Of a stretch of DNA of 64,000 nucleotides, positions 26,854 to 36,854 are shown in pieces. Numbering within the stretch: the stretch's first letter is position 1; every line of letters begins with the position of its first letter. The stretch lies in NCBI GenBank assembly GCA_002696735.1, contig NZSL01000011.1:28019-92018 (forward strand). Direction: 5' to 3'. The translations under genes and the position numbers were made by a program. The notes beneath the pieces were generated by a model, which made no database searches, was not told the DNA's origin, and saw only the letters and a list, made by a program, of their open reading frames with translations. This stretch comes from Methylophaga sp. (GTDB taxonomy: Bacteria > Pseudomonadota > Gammaproteobacteria > Nitrosococcales > Methylophagaceae).

Positions 26854-27843
26854 TTAACGAACCTTATTACCTTTTTCGGCATACATTTTTTTATCAGCAG
26901 CAGCTAAAAAAACATTAACATCAATATCTTTTTCAACCAGACTATTTACAAAACCCACACTGTATTCAATATCATAACCCCGAGCTGCTTCCTGATTATA
27001 ATTCGTTACTTCGTTATCAAAGCGTTGAATAACCCGTTGCGTATTTTCAGCATCAACATCCATCATTAACACGGCAAACTCATCACCACCAAGACGGCCG
27101 AATACATCAGAATCACGGAAAACTTTCCGCAAGAAATTCGCAAATACGATTAACGCTCTGTCGCCCTCAGCGTGGCCGAACTGGTCATTAATGGGTTTAA
27201 ATTTATTTAAATCAAACAACAGGATAGAAGCTGAAAGTCCTTTGCGACGGCAAACATTCAAACTGTGTTTAGCCAGCGCCGTAAAGCCTCTGCGATTTGA
27301 GATTAACGTCAGATCATCCAGTGTCGCCAATTGCAAAGCAGCAATTTCCTGTTCGGCCATTACGCCGAGATCGCGTAATAACTGCAAATCTTCCGGATCA
27401 AATTCTCTTGGTTCATCATCAATGATGCAAAGGGTGCCAAGGGCGCTACCATTATTTATCTTTAGTGGATAGCCAGCATAAAAGCGAATGTTGGGATTAG
27501 CTGTAACCAATGGATTATCTTTAAATCGATGATCCTCCAGAGCATCTTCTATAACAAATACGTCATCACCTAATATGGCATGACCACAAAACGAAATTTC
27601 TCTCGGTGTCTCGTCAGGAAGCTCATTTTCTGAAGCTTTGGATTTAAACCATTGGCGCCCATCATCAATCAAGCTCAACACTGAGATATCTACTCCAAAC
27701 ATACGTTTGGCCATGCGGGTCAGTCGATCAAATCTTTCTTCAGGTGCCGAATCAAGAATTTTAAGCGCTCTAAGCTTTTCAAGTCTTTGTTTTTCATCTT
27801 CGGGAATCATCGGTGAAATCATTATTTTGTTATCTCCAAACAT
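26854..27843 (-). CDS. GAF-GGDEF diguanylate cyclase
   Basis: 329 residues. An N-terminal GAF domain (ALKILDSAPEERFDRLTRMAKRMFG ... AGYPLKINNGSALGTLCIID) is followed by a GGDEF domain with the intact active site GRLGGDEFAVL near 263-273 and an RxxD inhibitory site (RDSD) five residues before it. Probably cytoplasmic, making c-di-GMP under control of a small ligand or redox signal. The start is uncertain: the ATG at residue 8 (MISPMIPED) has GGAG 11 bases upstream, while the first ATG has only AAGG close to it. Confidence 0.88.
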   Translation of the reverse strand: MFGDNKIMISPMIPEDEKQRLEKLRALKILDSAPEERFDRLTRMAKRMFGVDISVLSLIDDGRQWFKSKASENELPDETPREISFCGHAILGDDVFVIEDALEDHRFKDNPLVTANPNIRFYAGYPLKINNGSALGTLCIIDDEPREFDPEDLQLLRDLGVMAEQEIAALQLATLDDLTLISNRRGFTALAKHSLNVCRRKGLSASILLFDLNKFKPINDQFGHAEGDRALIVFANFLRKVFRDSDVFGRLGGDEFAVLMMDVDAENTQRVIQRFDNEVTNYNQEAARGYDIEYSVGFVNSLVEKDIDVNVFLAAADKKMYAEKGNKVR

Positions 27844-27983
27844 GCCTTAGCAGATGGCAACCTTATTGACCATGGACATTCAAAGCAAGCAACAAGGTCA
27901 CACAAACGTAACTCAAGTTGAGAAACAATTAGATTAAATTAAAACGTTATCCAGAAAGTTTGGATGCACATCAGTAATCAAGG

Positions 27984-28613
27984 TTATTCATCTTCTGGTT
28001 GGTAACCATCCCGAATCGTGATTTCAGTGTCTTTTGGGTGTTTTTCCAGAACCATACTGTTTTCACCAATGGTGATTTTGAAACTATCACGTGTAACTTC
28101 TGAAACTGTATAAGGCGTAAGATCAAGTAACAGCATATTGCCTCGAAGGCGGGTAATGCTGTCATCTGTCTGGGAAAGATAAGTCATATCCTCATCGTGA
28201 TAAGTCACTAGCTCAGAAATCGTTTCCATGCCCTTGTCAGTCATGGTGAACGTTAAAGCAAAAGTATATTGGCCCTGCTGTCCAATCCAGGTAGTGTCGG
28301 CAAGCATCGCATAATCGACACCACGAGTCAGCGTCATATCACCGCTTTGCAAATGATCTTCATCTTTAACGGTCAGGGTATCAGTGGGTAAATCTTCTTC
28401 GGCTTTCAGTTTAATCATTTGTTCGCCACTGTCATATTCATACTCGGCAGTAGTGACATCTTCTCCCTGATGAATCTCAAGCGTTCCATCGGTATTAAAC
28501 TGATAACTGATATTACCTTCCGGGCCCACAAATCTGCCCTGAAATTCATCATAGCCACAGCCAGATAACGAAATAGATAGAATTAAGGCGAACAGCCATA
28601 TTAATTTGTTCAT
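27984..28613 (-). CDS. Hypothetical lipoprotein
   Basis: 209 residues with a lipoprotein signal (lipobox LSGC, Cys19). The mature part is acidic and beta-rich (GRFVGPEGNISYQFNTDGTLEI, DTTWIGQQGQYTFALTFTM), with two similar-looking halves of lipocalin-like strands. No catalytic motif; family not recognised. Sits alone between the GGDEF gene and the efflux operon. Confidence 0.65.
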   Translation of the reverse strand: MNKLIWLFALILSISLSGCGYDEFQGRFVGPEGNISYQFNTDGTLEIHQGEDVTTAEYEYDSGEQMIKLKAEEDLPTDTLTVKDEDHLQSGDMTLTRGVDYAMLADTTWIGQQGQYTFALTFTMTDKGMETISELVTYHDEDMTYLSQTDDSITRLRGNMLLLDLTPYTVSEVTRDSFKITIGENSMVLEKHPKDTEITIRDGYQPEDE

Positions 28614-28734
28614 TGATGAAGTTATCCTTGCTTATAAATAGATTCAATGACGCAGAGGATACCGTTAAAGCAGTAAGACACAAAATAAATACGTCGTTAT
28701 TGGCTTTGGTCACACTACTTGTGAAAAATTAAAC

Positions 28735-28850
28735 GTAGATTGGGCTGAATTTATGATGCCCAACACGTGAAACAGATTAATTGTTGGGCTTCGTGCTTCA
28801 GCCCAACCTACCAAAATTGGTTGGTTGGATAAAGCCTGCGAAACCCAACC
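28735..28850. repeat. Inverted-repeat element, copy A (RAYT-associated type)
   Basis: Arms GTAGATTGGGCTGAA and TTCAGCCCAACCTACC bracket about 45 bp (28735-28812), followed by a related half-element with GCCTGCGAAACCCAACC to 28850. It resembles copy F at 57074 most closely (shared GCTGAATTTATGA and CGTGC-TCAGCCCAACC). It fills most of the 300-bp gap before the efflux operon. Confidence 0.7.
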
Positions 28851-28913
28851 TTTAGAGATCTCCATTATTAAACAGCTGGACGTTGAAGCGGCTACTTAAT
28901 GGAACAACCCGCA

Positions 28914-30296
28914 CTAAATCAGCTGTATCCCACCACCAAAACTCCGGTAAATATCGACTAAGCGGAGAAAGCTTTGTTGTTGCAGTTGAGCCAACTGATC
29001 GCGGCTGCGTAGCAATTCTCGCTCAGAGTCGAGCAGGTCGAGAAATTCGCCACTACCGGCGTTATAACGCTCGCGGGAAATGTCTACCGCTTTGGTACTG
29101 GCCTGCCACTGCAGCTCAGTGCTTAACTGTTGCTCACGGCTAAGGTTGTAGCTGTTAAGTGCCAGTTGCATTTCATTGATGGCATCAAATACCTCCTGCT
29201 CAAATTGTGCGAGTGCCATTTGCGAACTGGCTTCAGCCTGACGAATACGTGACCTGACGGATCCTAAATCCGCAGCCTGCCAACTTAAACTGGGTGCAAC
29301 CGACCAGCTTTTGGTATCGCTACCCAGTGTTAAACCGGGGCCAGATAAAAAGCCCAAAAAACCGCTTATCGATACATTCGGATATAAATCGGCGGTAGCC
29401 ACGCCAATCTCAGCTGTACGGGCAGCCAATAATCGCTCGCTACTCGCAACATCCGCTCGATAACGCAGATAGTTTTCACCTTCCACCACGGATACAGGGT
29501 GTTTTAACTGAGGTAAACGAGGTACATCATCAAGTTCTAGTTGACCGGGCCGCTGTCCTAACAAAGCAGACAAAGTTGCATCTGCAGTCAACAGAGCGAC
29601 GCGATATGCCGGTATAGAGGCATTTACTTGATGTAGTTGCACATCTATTTGCGTAAGCTCCAGCTCTGAGGCCATACCGGCCTCAAGCCTAGCCATAACA
29701 ATGCCGCGACTCTGTTGCAGATTTTGCAAATTTTGCTCTGCTACTTTTAAGCGCAACTGGGCACCACGGTATTCACCATAGCTGGTTGCCACCTGGCTAA
29801 TTAACTGGACCTGAGCATCGTGCCAGAGAATGTCCGCCTGCTGAGCCTGGGCTTCAGCGGCTTCACTGGCACGACGTAATTTACCAAACAAGTCCAAATC
29901 CCAGCTTAAATTGGCTCCGGTACTATATCCACGGAGAATCACGCTCTCATTTTCGCTCTGCAACACGGCATTTTCACTGGCCTGATAACCCGCGTCCAAT
30001 GTGCCTTTTGGCAGAGTGTCATTATCAGCATCGCGAAACACAGCATAAGCTCTGTCGACATTGGCTTTCGCTTGCGCTAACGTCCGGTTTTCGTCCAGGG
30101 CACGATCTATTAGCCGATTCAGCGACTCATCATCAAAGGCTTGCCACCAGCTTTGTGCCAACTCGGCTTGCTGATAAGGGCTGCTAATAGTGATATCAGC
30201 TACTTTGTCAGGTGACCGATAATCTGGTCCTACAGCGCAGGCGCTTAATGACATCACCAATACGGCAATTGTTGTTAGTTTGTGTTTGTTATACAT
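28914..30296 (-). CDS. Outer-membrane factor of RND efflux pump (TolC/NodT family lipoprotein)
   Basis: 460 residues with lipobox LSAC (Cys20) followed by the typical AVGPDYRSP start of NodT-type channels. Two repeated OEP domains are visible, each with long helices (LIDRALDENRTLAQAKANVDRAYA; LAQFEQEVFDAINEMQLALNSY) and the ISRERYNAGSGEFLDLLDSERELL end signature. It forms the trimeric channel across the outer membrane. Third gene of the adaptor-pump-channel operon, overlapping the pump gene by 8 bp. Confidence 0.9.
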   Translation of the reverse strand: MYNKHKLTTIAVLVMSLSACAVGPDYRSPDKVADITISSPYQQAELAQSWWQAFDDESLNRLIDRALDENRTLAQAKANVDRAYAVFRDADNDTLPKGTLDAGYQASENAVLQSENESVILRGYSTGANLSWDLDLFGKLRRASEAAEAQAQQADILWHDAQVQLISQVATSYGEYRGAQLRLKVAEQNLQNLQQSRGIVMARLEAGMASELELTQIDVQLHQVNASIPAYRVALLTADATLSALLGQRPGQLELDDVPRLPQLKHPVSVVEGENYLRYRADVASSERLLAARTAEIGVATADLYPNVSISGFLGFLSGPGLTLGSDTKSWSVAPSLSWQAADLGSVRSRIRQAEASSQMALAQFEQEVFDAINEMQLALNSYNLSREQQLSTELQWQASTKAVDISRERYNAGSGEFLDLLDSERELLRSRDQLAQLQQQSFLRLVDIYRSFGGGIQLI

Positions 30297-33200
30297 GGGT
30301 ATTATCCACCTTATCGGTTATAGCCGTTGAAGAAGGCAGCGCTTTTGTTTCGCCACGCTTGGCCAGCATGTAATAAAACAATGGTGTTAGGATTAAGCCA
30401 AAGAAGGTGACACCAATCATGCCGGAGAACACAGCCACACCCATGGCCTGACGCATTTCAGCACCGGCACCGGTTGAAAATACCATGGGCACCACGCCCA
30501 TAATAAAGGCGATAGAGGTCATCAAAATCGGCCTTAACCGCAAGCGTCCCGCTTCCAGGATGGCTTCCATTGTGCTCATTCCATGGTCTTGCAGTTCTTT
30601 AGCGAACTCGACGATCAAAATGGCATTTTTGGTGGCGAGCCCCACCAGCACTATCAACCCTATCTGAGTGAGGATATTGTTATCCCCGCCGTAGATTAAA
30701 ACGCCGCTCAGTGCTGACAATAATGTCATCGGAATGATCAGAATAATGGCCATCGGCAAACTTAAGCTTTCGTACTGGGCTGCCAGCACCATAAAGACCA
30801 GCATAATCACCAACGGATAGATAAATACCCCGGCATTACCAGCCAGAATTTGCTGGTAAGTCAGCTCTGTCCATTCATAGGTCATGCCATTGGGTAATGT
30901 TTCAGCCAGTATTTTCTCAATCGCTGCTTGTGCCTCCCCGGTACTGTAGCCAGGGGCTGGACCACCATTAATTTCAGCGGTAGTAAAGCCGTTGTAATGC
31001 ATGACCCTGTCAGGACCCGCTGTATCAGTAACATTGATAAAGGAACCTAGTGGAACCATTTCACCATCGCTATTACGTACCTTTAACTGGCTGATTTGTG
31101 ACGCACTCTGACGAAACTGTTCATCAGCCTGCATATTCACCTGATAGGTACGACCAAACTGGTTGAAGTCATTGACATAAACCGAGCCCATATAAGCCTG
31201 CAGTGTTTGAAATATCTCATCCAGTGACACATTTTGCTGTTTGGCTTTAGTGCGATCGATGTCCAGATCCAGTTGCGGCACATTGACCTGATAACTGGAA
31301 AAAATACCAGTCAGCTCAGGTGTAGCCCAGGCTTTTTGCATGACCTGCATCGTTACGTTGTACAGCTCTTCGTAACCATGACTGGCGCGGTCCTGTATTT
31401 GCAGCCTGAACCCACCAATGGTGCCAAGCCCCTGTACTGGTGGAGGAGGGAAAATGGCAATAAAGGCATCTTCAATACCGGCGAACTTCTGGTTTAACGC
31501 TGCTGCGATAGCATCAGCTGACATTGACGGATCGTTACGCTCCTTGAAATCGCTTAAGGTGGTAAACACGATGCCGGAGTTCGGACTGTTGGTAAAACCG
31601 TTAATGTTCAGTCCGGGGAAAGCAACAGAGCTGATTACGCCGGGTTGTTCAAGCGCAATATTCGACATTTCCTTAATCACTTCCTCGGTACGTTCTAACG
31701 ACGCAGCATCTGGCAATTGAGCAAATGCCACCAGATATTGTTTGTCCTGACTTGGCACATAACCGGAAGGGGTAGTGGCAAACTGCACACCCGTTAAACC
31801 CAGCAGTGCAACATACATAATGCCAACCAGCGCCCCAAAGCGAATGACCTTTTTGACTAACCAGCCATAACCTTTGGATAAACGGGCAAAGAAGCGATTA
31901 AACGGACCAAATAACCAGCCTCCTAAGAGTTTGTCCATGGCGCGTGTTAACAGATCTTTTTTCTCACCAGGTGCTTTTAATAATAGCGCCGACAGGGCAG
32001 GGCTTAGCGTTAACGAATTAATCGCTGAGATAAAAGTAGAAATAGTAATGGTTAAAGCAAACTGCTTATAAAATTGCCCGGTTAAGCCTGACATAAAGGC
32101 TGTCGGGATAAACACTGCTGCTAATACTAATGTCGTAGCCACGATAGGGCCTGTCACTTCTTTCATTGCTTTTTGCGTAGCGGCAATCGGTGTTAGGCCT
32201 TCGCGTATATTCCGTTCAACGTTTTCAACCACTACGATGGCATCATCAACAACGATACCGATGGCTAATACCAGACCAAACAAAGATAGGGCATTAAGCG
32301 AAAAACCAAGCAGATGCATAAAGGCAAATGTACCTATTAATGACACAGGTACTGCCACCAAAGGAATAATGGACGCACGCCAGGTTTGCAAAAACAGCAC
32401 AACCACCAGTACCACCAGTACTAATGCTTCAAGCAGCGTTTTTATTACCGCCTCAATAGAACCGCGTACAAACACTGTTGGGTCATAAACGATGTCGTAG
32501 GCCAACCCATCTGGAAAGCTTTTCGATAACTCTGCCATTTTGGCGCGTACATCGTCAGAGATTTGAATCGCGTTAGAACCTGAGGCTTGAAAAATAGGAA
32601 TAGCCACAGCGTCTTTATTATTTAATAACGATCGCAGGGCATAGGTTGAGGCACCCAGCTCAATACGAGCGACATCTTTTAAGTAACTTATCTCACCGTT
32701 GTCGCCGACTTTGATAATGATATTGCCAAACTCTTCTTCGGTAGATAAACGACCTTTAACGTTTATCAGCAGCTGAAATTCTGCATCAGCACTTGGCTGA
32801 GCACCTAAGCTTCCGGCAGCTGTCTGCTGATTTTGCTCACGGATTGCGGCAGTAATTTGTGATGGAGATAAACCAAGAGCCGCGACCTTATTAGGATCCA
32901 GCCAGATCCGCATACTGTAATCACCGGCGCCGAACAGTTCTACAGTGCCCACACCATTAATTCGCGCCAACTCGTCTTTAACATTCAGCAACGCATAGTT
33001 AGACAGATAGAGCATGTCATATCGATCGTCTGGCGAACTTAAATGCACCACCATGGTTAAATCGGGTGATGATTTTTCGGTGACAACACCTAAGCGTTGT
33101 ACTTCTTGTGGCAAGCGTGGCATGGCACGATCTACCCGGGCCTGAACCTGAGTCTGGGCTAAATCAACATCGGTGCCGATGGCAAATGTCACGGTGAGTG

Positions 33201-33468
33201 TCATGCGACCATCCGAGGTGGACTGAGAAGACATATAGAGCATCTCTTCCACACCGTTAATTTCCTGCTCCAATGGCGAGGCGACGGTTTCAGCAATTAC
33301 TTTAGGGTTAGCCCCTGGGTAATTGGCTGTTACCACAACAGTGGGAGGCACTACTTCAGGGTATTCGGTGATGGGTAGTTGCCATACTGCAATAGCACCG
33401 GTAATTAAAAAGAACAGTGAAATAACGGCTGCAAAAATTGGCCGTTTGATAAAAAATTGCGAGAACAT
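30289..33468 (-). CDS. RND multidrug efflux permease (MexF/AcrB-like, HAE1 family)
   Basis: 1059 residues, full length, with twelve membrane helices and two large periplasmic loops. The proton relay is present: paired Asp in GIVVDDAIVVVENVER (TM4) and Lys in GLATKNAILIVEFAKE (TM10). The N-terminus (MFSQFFIKRPIFAAVISLFFLITG) and the PEVVPPTVVVTANYPGA segment are typical of MexF/BpeF-like pumps. It takes toxic compounds from the periplasm or inner membrane; the substrates are unknown. It follows the adaptor gene by 9 bp. Confidence 0.93.
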   Translation of the reverse strand: MFSQFFIKRPIFAAVISLFFLITGAIAVWQLPITEYPEVVPPTVVVTANYPGANPKVIAETVASPLEQEINGVEEMLYMSSQSTSDGRMTLTVTFAIGTDVDLAQTQVQARVDRAMPRLPQEVQRLGVVTEKSSPDLTMVVHLSSPDDRYDMLYLSNYALLNVKDELARINGVGTVELFGAGDYSMRIWLDPNKVAALGLSPSQITAAIREQNQQTAAGSLGAQPSADAEFQLLINVKGRLSTEEEFGNIIIKVGDNGEISYLKDVARIELGASTYALRSLLNNKDAVAIPIFQASGSNAIQISDDVRAKMAELSKSFPDGLAYDIVYDPTVFVRGSIEAVIKTLLEALVLVVLVVVLFLQTWRASIIPLVAVPVSLIGTFAFMHLLGFSLNALSLFGLVLAIGIVVDDAIVVVENVERNIREGLTPIAATQKAMKEVTGPIVATTLVLAAVFIPTAFMSGLTGQFYKQFALTITISTFISAINSLTLSPALSALLLKAPGEKKDLLTRAMDKLLGGWLFGPFNRFFARLSKGYGWLVKKVIRFGALVGIMYVALLGLTGVQFATTPSGYVPSQDKQYLVAFAQLPDAASLERTEEVIKEMSNIALEQPGVISSVAFPGLNINGFTNSPNSGIVFTTLSDFKERNDPSMSADAIAAALNQKFAGIEDAFIAIFPPPPVQGLGTIGGFRLQIQDRASHGYEELYNVTMQVMQKAWATPELTGIFSSYQVNVPQLDLDIDRTKAKQQNVSLDEIFQTLQAYMGSVYVNDFNQFGRTYQVNMQADEQFRQSASQISQLKVRNSDGEMVPLGSFINVTDTAGPDRVMHYNGFTTAEINGGPAPGYSTGEAQAAIEKILAETLPNGMTYEWTELTYQQILAGNAGVFIYPLVIMLVFMVLAAQYESLSLPMAIILIIPMTLLSALSGVLIYGGDNNILTQIGLIVLVGLATKNAILIVEFAKELQDHGMSTMEAILEAGRLRLRPILMTSIAFIMGVVPMVFSTGAGAEMRQAMGVAVFSGMIGVTFFGLILTPLFYYMLAKRGETKALPSSTAITDKVDNTHV

Positions 33469-33477
33469 GAGGTTTCC

Positions 33478-34725
33478 TTATCCTTGATCTGCTGAGCTGT
33501 CAGATTCTGCAGCCAGTGAGGTGCTGGTTTTATCCAACAACTGTTGAGCCTTACGCAAACCCGCTAATTGCTCTTTGGTTGCCATATCCACTAATTTGGG
33601 TTCGATCTGAATATTGGGCATTACGCGTTGTAAGCCATTCACCACAATTTTGTCGTTTGCGGATAAACCTTCACGCACAATTCGCAGACCATTTACCTTT
33701 TCACCAAGCTTGACTGCGCGGTACTCCAATTGATTATCAGCATTCACGACCAACACAAACTTGTTGTTTAAATCCGTACCGATGGCTTTTTCATCAATCA
33801 GGATGCCTTTATATGAGTCACTGCCGACCAGTTTGATACGGGCAAATAAGCCTGGTAAAAGTCGATCGTCAGTGTTGGGGAAACTGGCACGAATCCGTAT
33901 AGAGCCGGTTTGCTGGTTTACGCTATTGTCGACAAAATCAATATTGCCAATATGTTGGTAACTGCTGTCATCGGCCAACGCCATATAAACAGGATTTGCT
34001 GTGGCATCGCGGGTATCAGCCCGTTTGCCGGCTTCTGTCAGACGCTGGTATTTCAAGTAGCTTTGCTCATCGACATCAAAATAAGCGTACATTTTGTCGG
34101 TCGACACCAGACTGGTTAACTGGCTTTGACCTGCGTTAACGAAATTACCCGCTGTTATTTGGGCATAAGACACTCTGCCACTAATAGGAGCGGTAATGCG
34201 GGTGTAACTTAAATCCAGTTGGGCACGATGCAGGGCAGCTTTAACCGATGCAACGCTTGCAGCAGTTTGCTGTTTACGTGCAAGACGGGTGTCCAGAAGT
34301 TCATCCGATATAGCGCGTGCACTACTGAGTTTCACTGCCCGGTTATATTCGGTTTCAGCCAATGCTAAAGCGCTTTCAGCACTTTGTAAGTCGGCTTTAA
34401 GTCTGGCGACTTCAGCTGCAAACGGTTGTGGATCAATTTGTACTAACAAATCGCCCTTATTGACCAAAGCACCTTCAGTGAAATGTATCTGTTCGATATA
34501 ACCTGATACGCGAGGCACGAGATTGACCGTTTCCGGTGCTTGCAATCGACCAGTAAATTCATCCCATTCGGTAATTCGCTCATTCACCACCTGGGCCACG
34601 CTGACTTCGGGTGCAGCCGGCGCTTCAGCCTGATTAGCCGCTTGTGGATTGCCACATGCGGACAGCACCATTACAGCGATGCTACCCAACAAAAACAGTC
34701 TTAACGTGTTTCTTGTACTTATCAT
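33478..34725 (-). CDS. RND efflux periplasmic adaptor (membrane fusion protein)
   Basis: 415 residues from the ATG at 34725, chosen over 34767 because GGAG lies 6 bases upstream and it begins a proper lipoprotein signal (MISTRNTLRLFLLG, lipobox LSAC). Lipoyl half-motifs (VSGYIEQIHFTEGALVNKGDLLVQID and ITAPISGRVSYAQITAGNFV) flank an alpha-helical hairpin near 100-170, followed by beta-barrel and membrane-proximal domains. First gene of the operon, facing four TetR-type operators. Confidence 0.92.
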   Translation of the reverse strand: MISTRNTLRLFLLGSIAVMVLSACGNPQAANQAEAPAAPEVSVAQVVNERITEWDEFTGRLQAPETVNLVPRVSGYIEQIHFTEGALVNKGDLLVQIDPQPFAAEVARLKADLQSAESALALAETEYNRAVKLSSARAISDELLDTRLARKQQTAASVASVKAALHRAQLDLSYTRITAPISGRVSYAQITAGNFVNAGQSQLTSLVSTDKMYAYFDVDEQSYLKYQRLTEAGKRADTRDATANPVYMALADDSSYQHIGNIDFVDNSVNQQTGSIRIRASFPNTDDRLLPGLFARIKLVGSDSYKGILIDEKAIGTDLNNKFVLVVNADNQLEYRAVKLGEKVNGLRIVREGLSANDKIVVNGLQRVMPNIQIEPKLVDMATKEQLAGLRKAQQLLDKTSTSLAAESDSSADQG

Positions 34726-34787
34726 GTAGTTCTCCTTGGTTTTATTTAGAAATGGGGTTTCCAGCAAATTTCTGATACTGCAACTTT

Positions 34788-34934
34788 ACATACGATGCGT
34801 ATGTCAGAAGGCAAGTGTAAGGTAGGTATAATTGCCCTTAACGTAAGTATGGAAATTCTTGCTCATACGCGACGTATGTGATGTATAGTATTTCGCATAC
34901 GCATTGTATGTCAACTAACATGCATTACGTATGT
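34788..34934. promoter_or_regulatory. Four copies of a palindromic operator between efflux operon and tetR
   Basis: A 17-bp palindrome ACATACG-NNN-CGTATGT occurs exactly at 34788-34804, with near copies at 34863-34879, 34895-34911 and 34918-34934. Four copies within 147 bp of a divergent promoter region point to binding by the adjacent TetR-family protein, which would then repress both the pump operon and itself. The last copy ends 18 bp before the chosen tetR start. Confidence 0.85.
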
Positions 34935-34951
34935 AAAATTTGGAGAAAATG

Positions 34952-35542
34952 ATGCCGCAAAAACGTGAAGATATGATTGCTGAGACCCAGGCTAAGCTCA
35001 TTAAATCTGCGAGAGAATCTTTTGCTCAACATGGATTCGCGGAGAGTTGCATGGATGATCTTACGGCAGAAGCCGGCTTGACACGCGGTGCGCTTTATCA
35101 TCATTTCGGCGGTAAAAAAGGCTTACTGAAAGCTGTCATTCAACAGATTGAAGATGAAATGACAACGCGGCTGTCAGCGATAAAGTCGCAAGCCCCAACC
35201 ACGTGGGATGCCTTTATTAATGGTTCCATCGCCTATCTCAATATGGCATGTGAACATGAGATACAGCGCATCATGCTTTTAGATGGCCCCGCTGTATTAG
35301 GTGATCCTTCGCAGTGGCCTCGTAAAAACTGTTGTATTCGTAGTACGCAGCTCAGTATTGAAAAGCTGATGGAGGAAGGTGTCTTGCGAGAGGTTGACTC
35401 TCTGGCGATGGCCCGGCTGATTAATGGTGCCTTGTTTGGCGCCTCCTTATGGATCGCCAATGCAGAGGATCCCCATGCTGCATCAAGCAAAGCGGTAGAT
35501 GCATTTTTGACGTTGGCTTCTGGTTTGTTAAAGTCGAACTGA
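34952..35542 (+). CDS. TetR-family repressor of the efflux operon
   Basis: 196 residues from the ATG at 34952, with GGAG 6 bases upstream; 34949 and a TTG at 34940 are alternatives. N-terminal helix-turn-helix: AKLIKSARESFAQHGFAESCMDDLTAEAGLTRGALYHHFGGKKGLLKAVI, ending in the usual YHHFGGK. The C-terminal helices form the ligand-binding and dimer domain. Divergent gene order and the four operators make it the likely local regulator, responding to a pump substrate. Confidence 0.92.
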   Translation: MPQKREDMIAETQAKLIKSARESFAQHGFAESCMDDLTAEAGLTRGALYHHFGGKKGLLKAVIQQIEDEMTTRLSAIKSQAPTTWDAFINGSIAYLNMACEHEIQRIMLLDGPAVLGDPSQWPRKNCCIRSTQLSIEKLMEEGVLREVDSLAMARLINGALFGASLWIANAEDPHAASSKAVDAFLTLASGLLKSN

Positions 35543-35651
35543 ACATCAACTAGTCTTTATCAAGATTGAAACCAGTGCGCACCAATATGCTTTCGAGAAA
35601 ATGTCTTAGTAACATCATCTCGACAAAATAGTGATAATTTATTCAACTATT

Positions 35652-35680
35652 AAAAAATTGGGCAGGCGAAACCTGCCCAA
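35652..35680 (-). terminator. Terminator of the alpha/beta hydrolase gene
   Basis: Perfect 9-bp arms TTGGGCAGG/CCTGCCCAA around a 5-nt loop. On the minus strand the stem is followed by six T, so it fits the hydrolase gene; tetR converges on it. Confidence 0.85.
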
Positions 35681-35708
35681 GTCATTACAATTAAACATCC
35701 TTCAGAGA

Positions 35709-36827
35709 TTATTGAATATTTCGTGAGGATAAAAACGCCTTAATTTTATCAATGATAAATGGACCTTCCTCCTCAAGCGCAAAGTGTCCGGTATCCAGCA
35801 CGTTATAATCCAGATCTTCTACATCTTTTTTATATCCTTCAGCGCCCTCGACAGGGAAAAATGCATCATTTTTGCCCCATACGACGAGTACTGGTGGTTG
35901 ATGTTTACGCAGATAATTTTGCCATTCGGGATATTTCAGCACATTGTTTTGATAGTCATAAAACAGATCCAATTGAGCCCGTGTTTGTCCTGGTTTGGTA
36001 AGGTTGGCATAAGCCAGCACCCAGGTATCAGGCAGTATCGCTTCGGGTTGTTGTGTCCCGTGAGTGAACTGCCATTTCATCCCGTCAAAGGTGAACACGT
36101 TTTCCGCAATAGTGGTTTCTAATTCTGGGGTTTTTTGTTTCCAGTAATCGAATATCGGTCCCCAACCTTTTACCGACAAACCCTCTTTGTAGGCATTACC
36201 ATTTTGCGTAATGATGGCTTGAATACGTTCAGGATGTTTAACAGCCAACCTGAATCCAATCGGCGCGCCATAGTCCTGAATCATCATTGAAAACCGATCA
36301 ATCCCTTTTTGTTTCAAAAACAGATCCATCACACGAGCGAGATTATCAAATGTGTATTCAAAGTTTTCAGGATCTGGAAAGCTGCTATTACCAAAAGCGG
36401 GATAGTCGGGTGCAATCAGATAATAATCTTCCGCCAATCCAGCCAGGACATCTCGGTACATATGTGATGAAGCTGGAAAGCCATGCAGTAAAACAATAAC
36501 CGGTTTGTTTCTATCGCCTGCTTCCCGATAGAAGATCTCCAGACCGTCTACTGTTTCATAGCCATATCTCACCGATGAATGATCAGTTATCTGAGATTTA
36601 GCGATGTCTTGCGTTTTGCTACCCGCTTCGACTTGAGATGACGCCCATTGAGGGGTGAGCAAAAATAAAATCGGCAGGCCCATCATTAGCTTTTTAAGCC
36701 ATGGTAAACCACCTTGATTGATAGGTTTATTAGTCGATATGCCATCTCGAACAGCAAAGCCCAGCTTACCTAAGGCATTTCCTCCAGGGCTACTTAGATC
36801 GTATTTACTAAAATTTTGTTTTTTCAT
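35709..36827 (-). CDS. Exported alpha/beta hydrolase of the epoxide hydrolase/haloalkane dehalogenase type
   Basis: 372 residues from the ATG at 36827 (GGAG 6 bases upstream; an in-frame GTG at 36839 is less likely). An unusual 40-residue N-terminus precedes a hydrophobic segment (LMMGLPILFLLTPQWASSQ, about 47-65) that could be a late signal or anchor. Hydrolase core: HGFPASSHMY oxyanion loop, nucleophile Asp in IQDYGAPIG, acid Asp in GKNDAFFP and His in TGHFALEEEG. The Asp nucleophile separates it from Ser esterases. Probably controlled by the divergent CGNR protein through two operators. Confidence 0.85.
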   Translation of the reverse strand: MKKQNFSKYDLSSPGGNALGKLGFAVRDGISTNKPINQGGLPWLKKLMMGLPILFLLTPQWASSQVEAGSKTQDIAKSQITDHSSVRYGYETVDGLEIFYREAGDRNKPVIVLLHGFPASSHMYRDVLAGLAEDYYLIAPDYPAFGNSSFPDPENFEYTFDNLARVMDLFLKQKGIDRFSMMIQDYGAPIGFRLAVKHPERIQAIITQNGNAYKEGLSVKGWGPIFDYWKQKTPELETTIAENVFTFDGMKWQFTHGTQQPEAILPDTWVLAYANLTKPGQTRAQLDLFYDYQNNVLKYPEWQNYLRKHQPPVLVVWGKNDAFFPVEGAEGYKKDVEDLDYNVLDTGHFALEEEGPFIIDKIKAFLSSRNIQ

Positions 36828-36854
36828 TGTGTACTCCACGTTTAAGATAAAACT

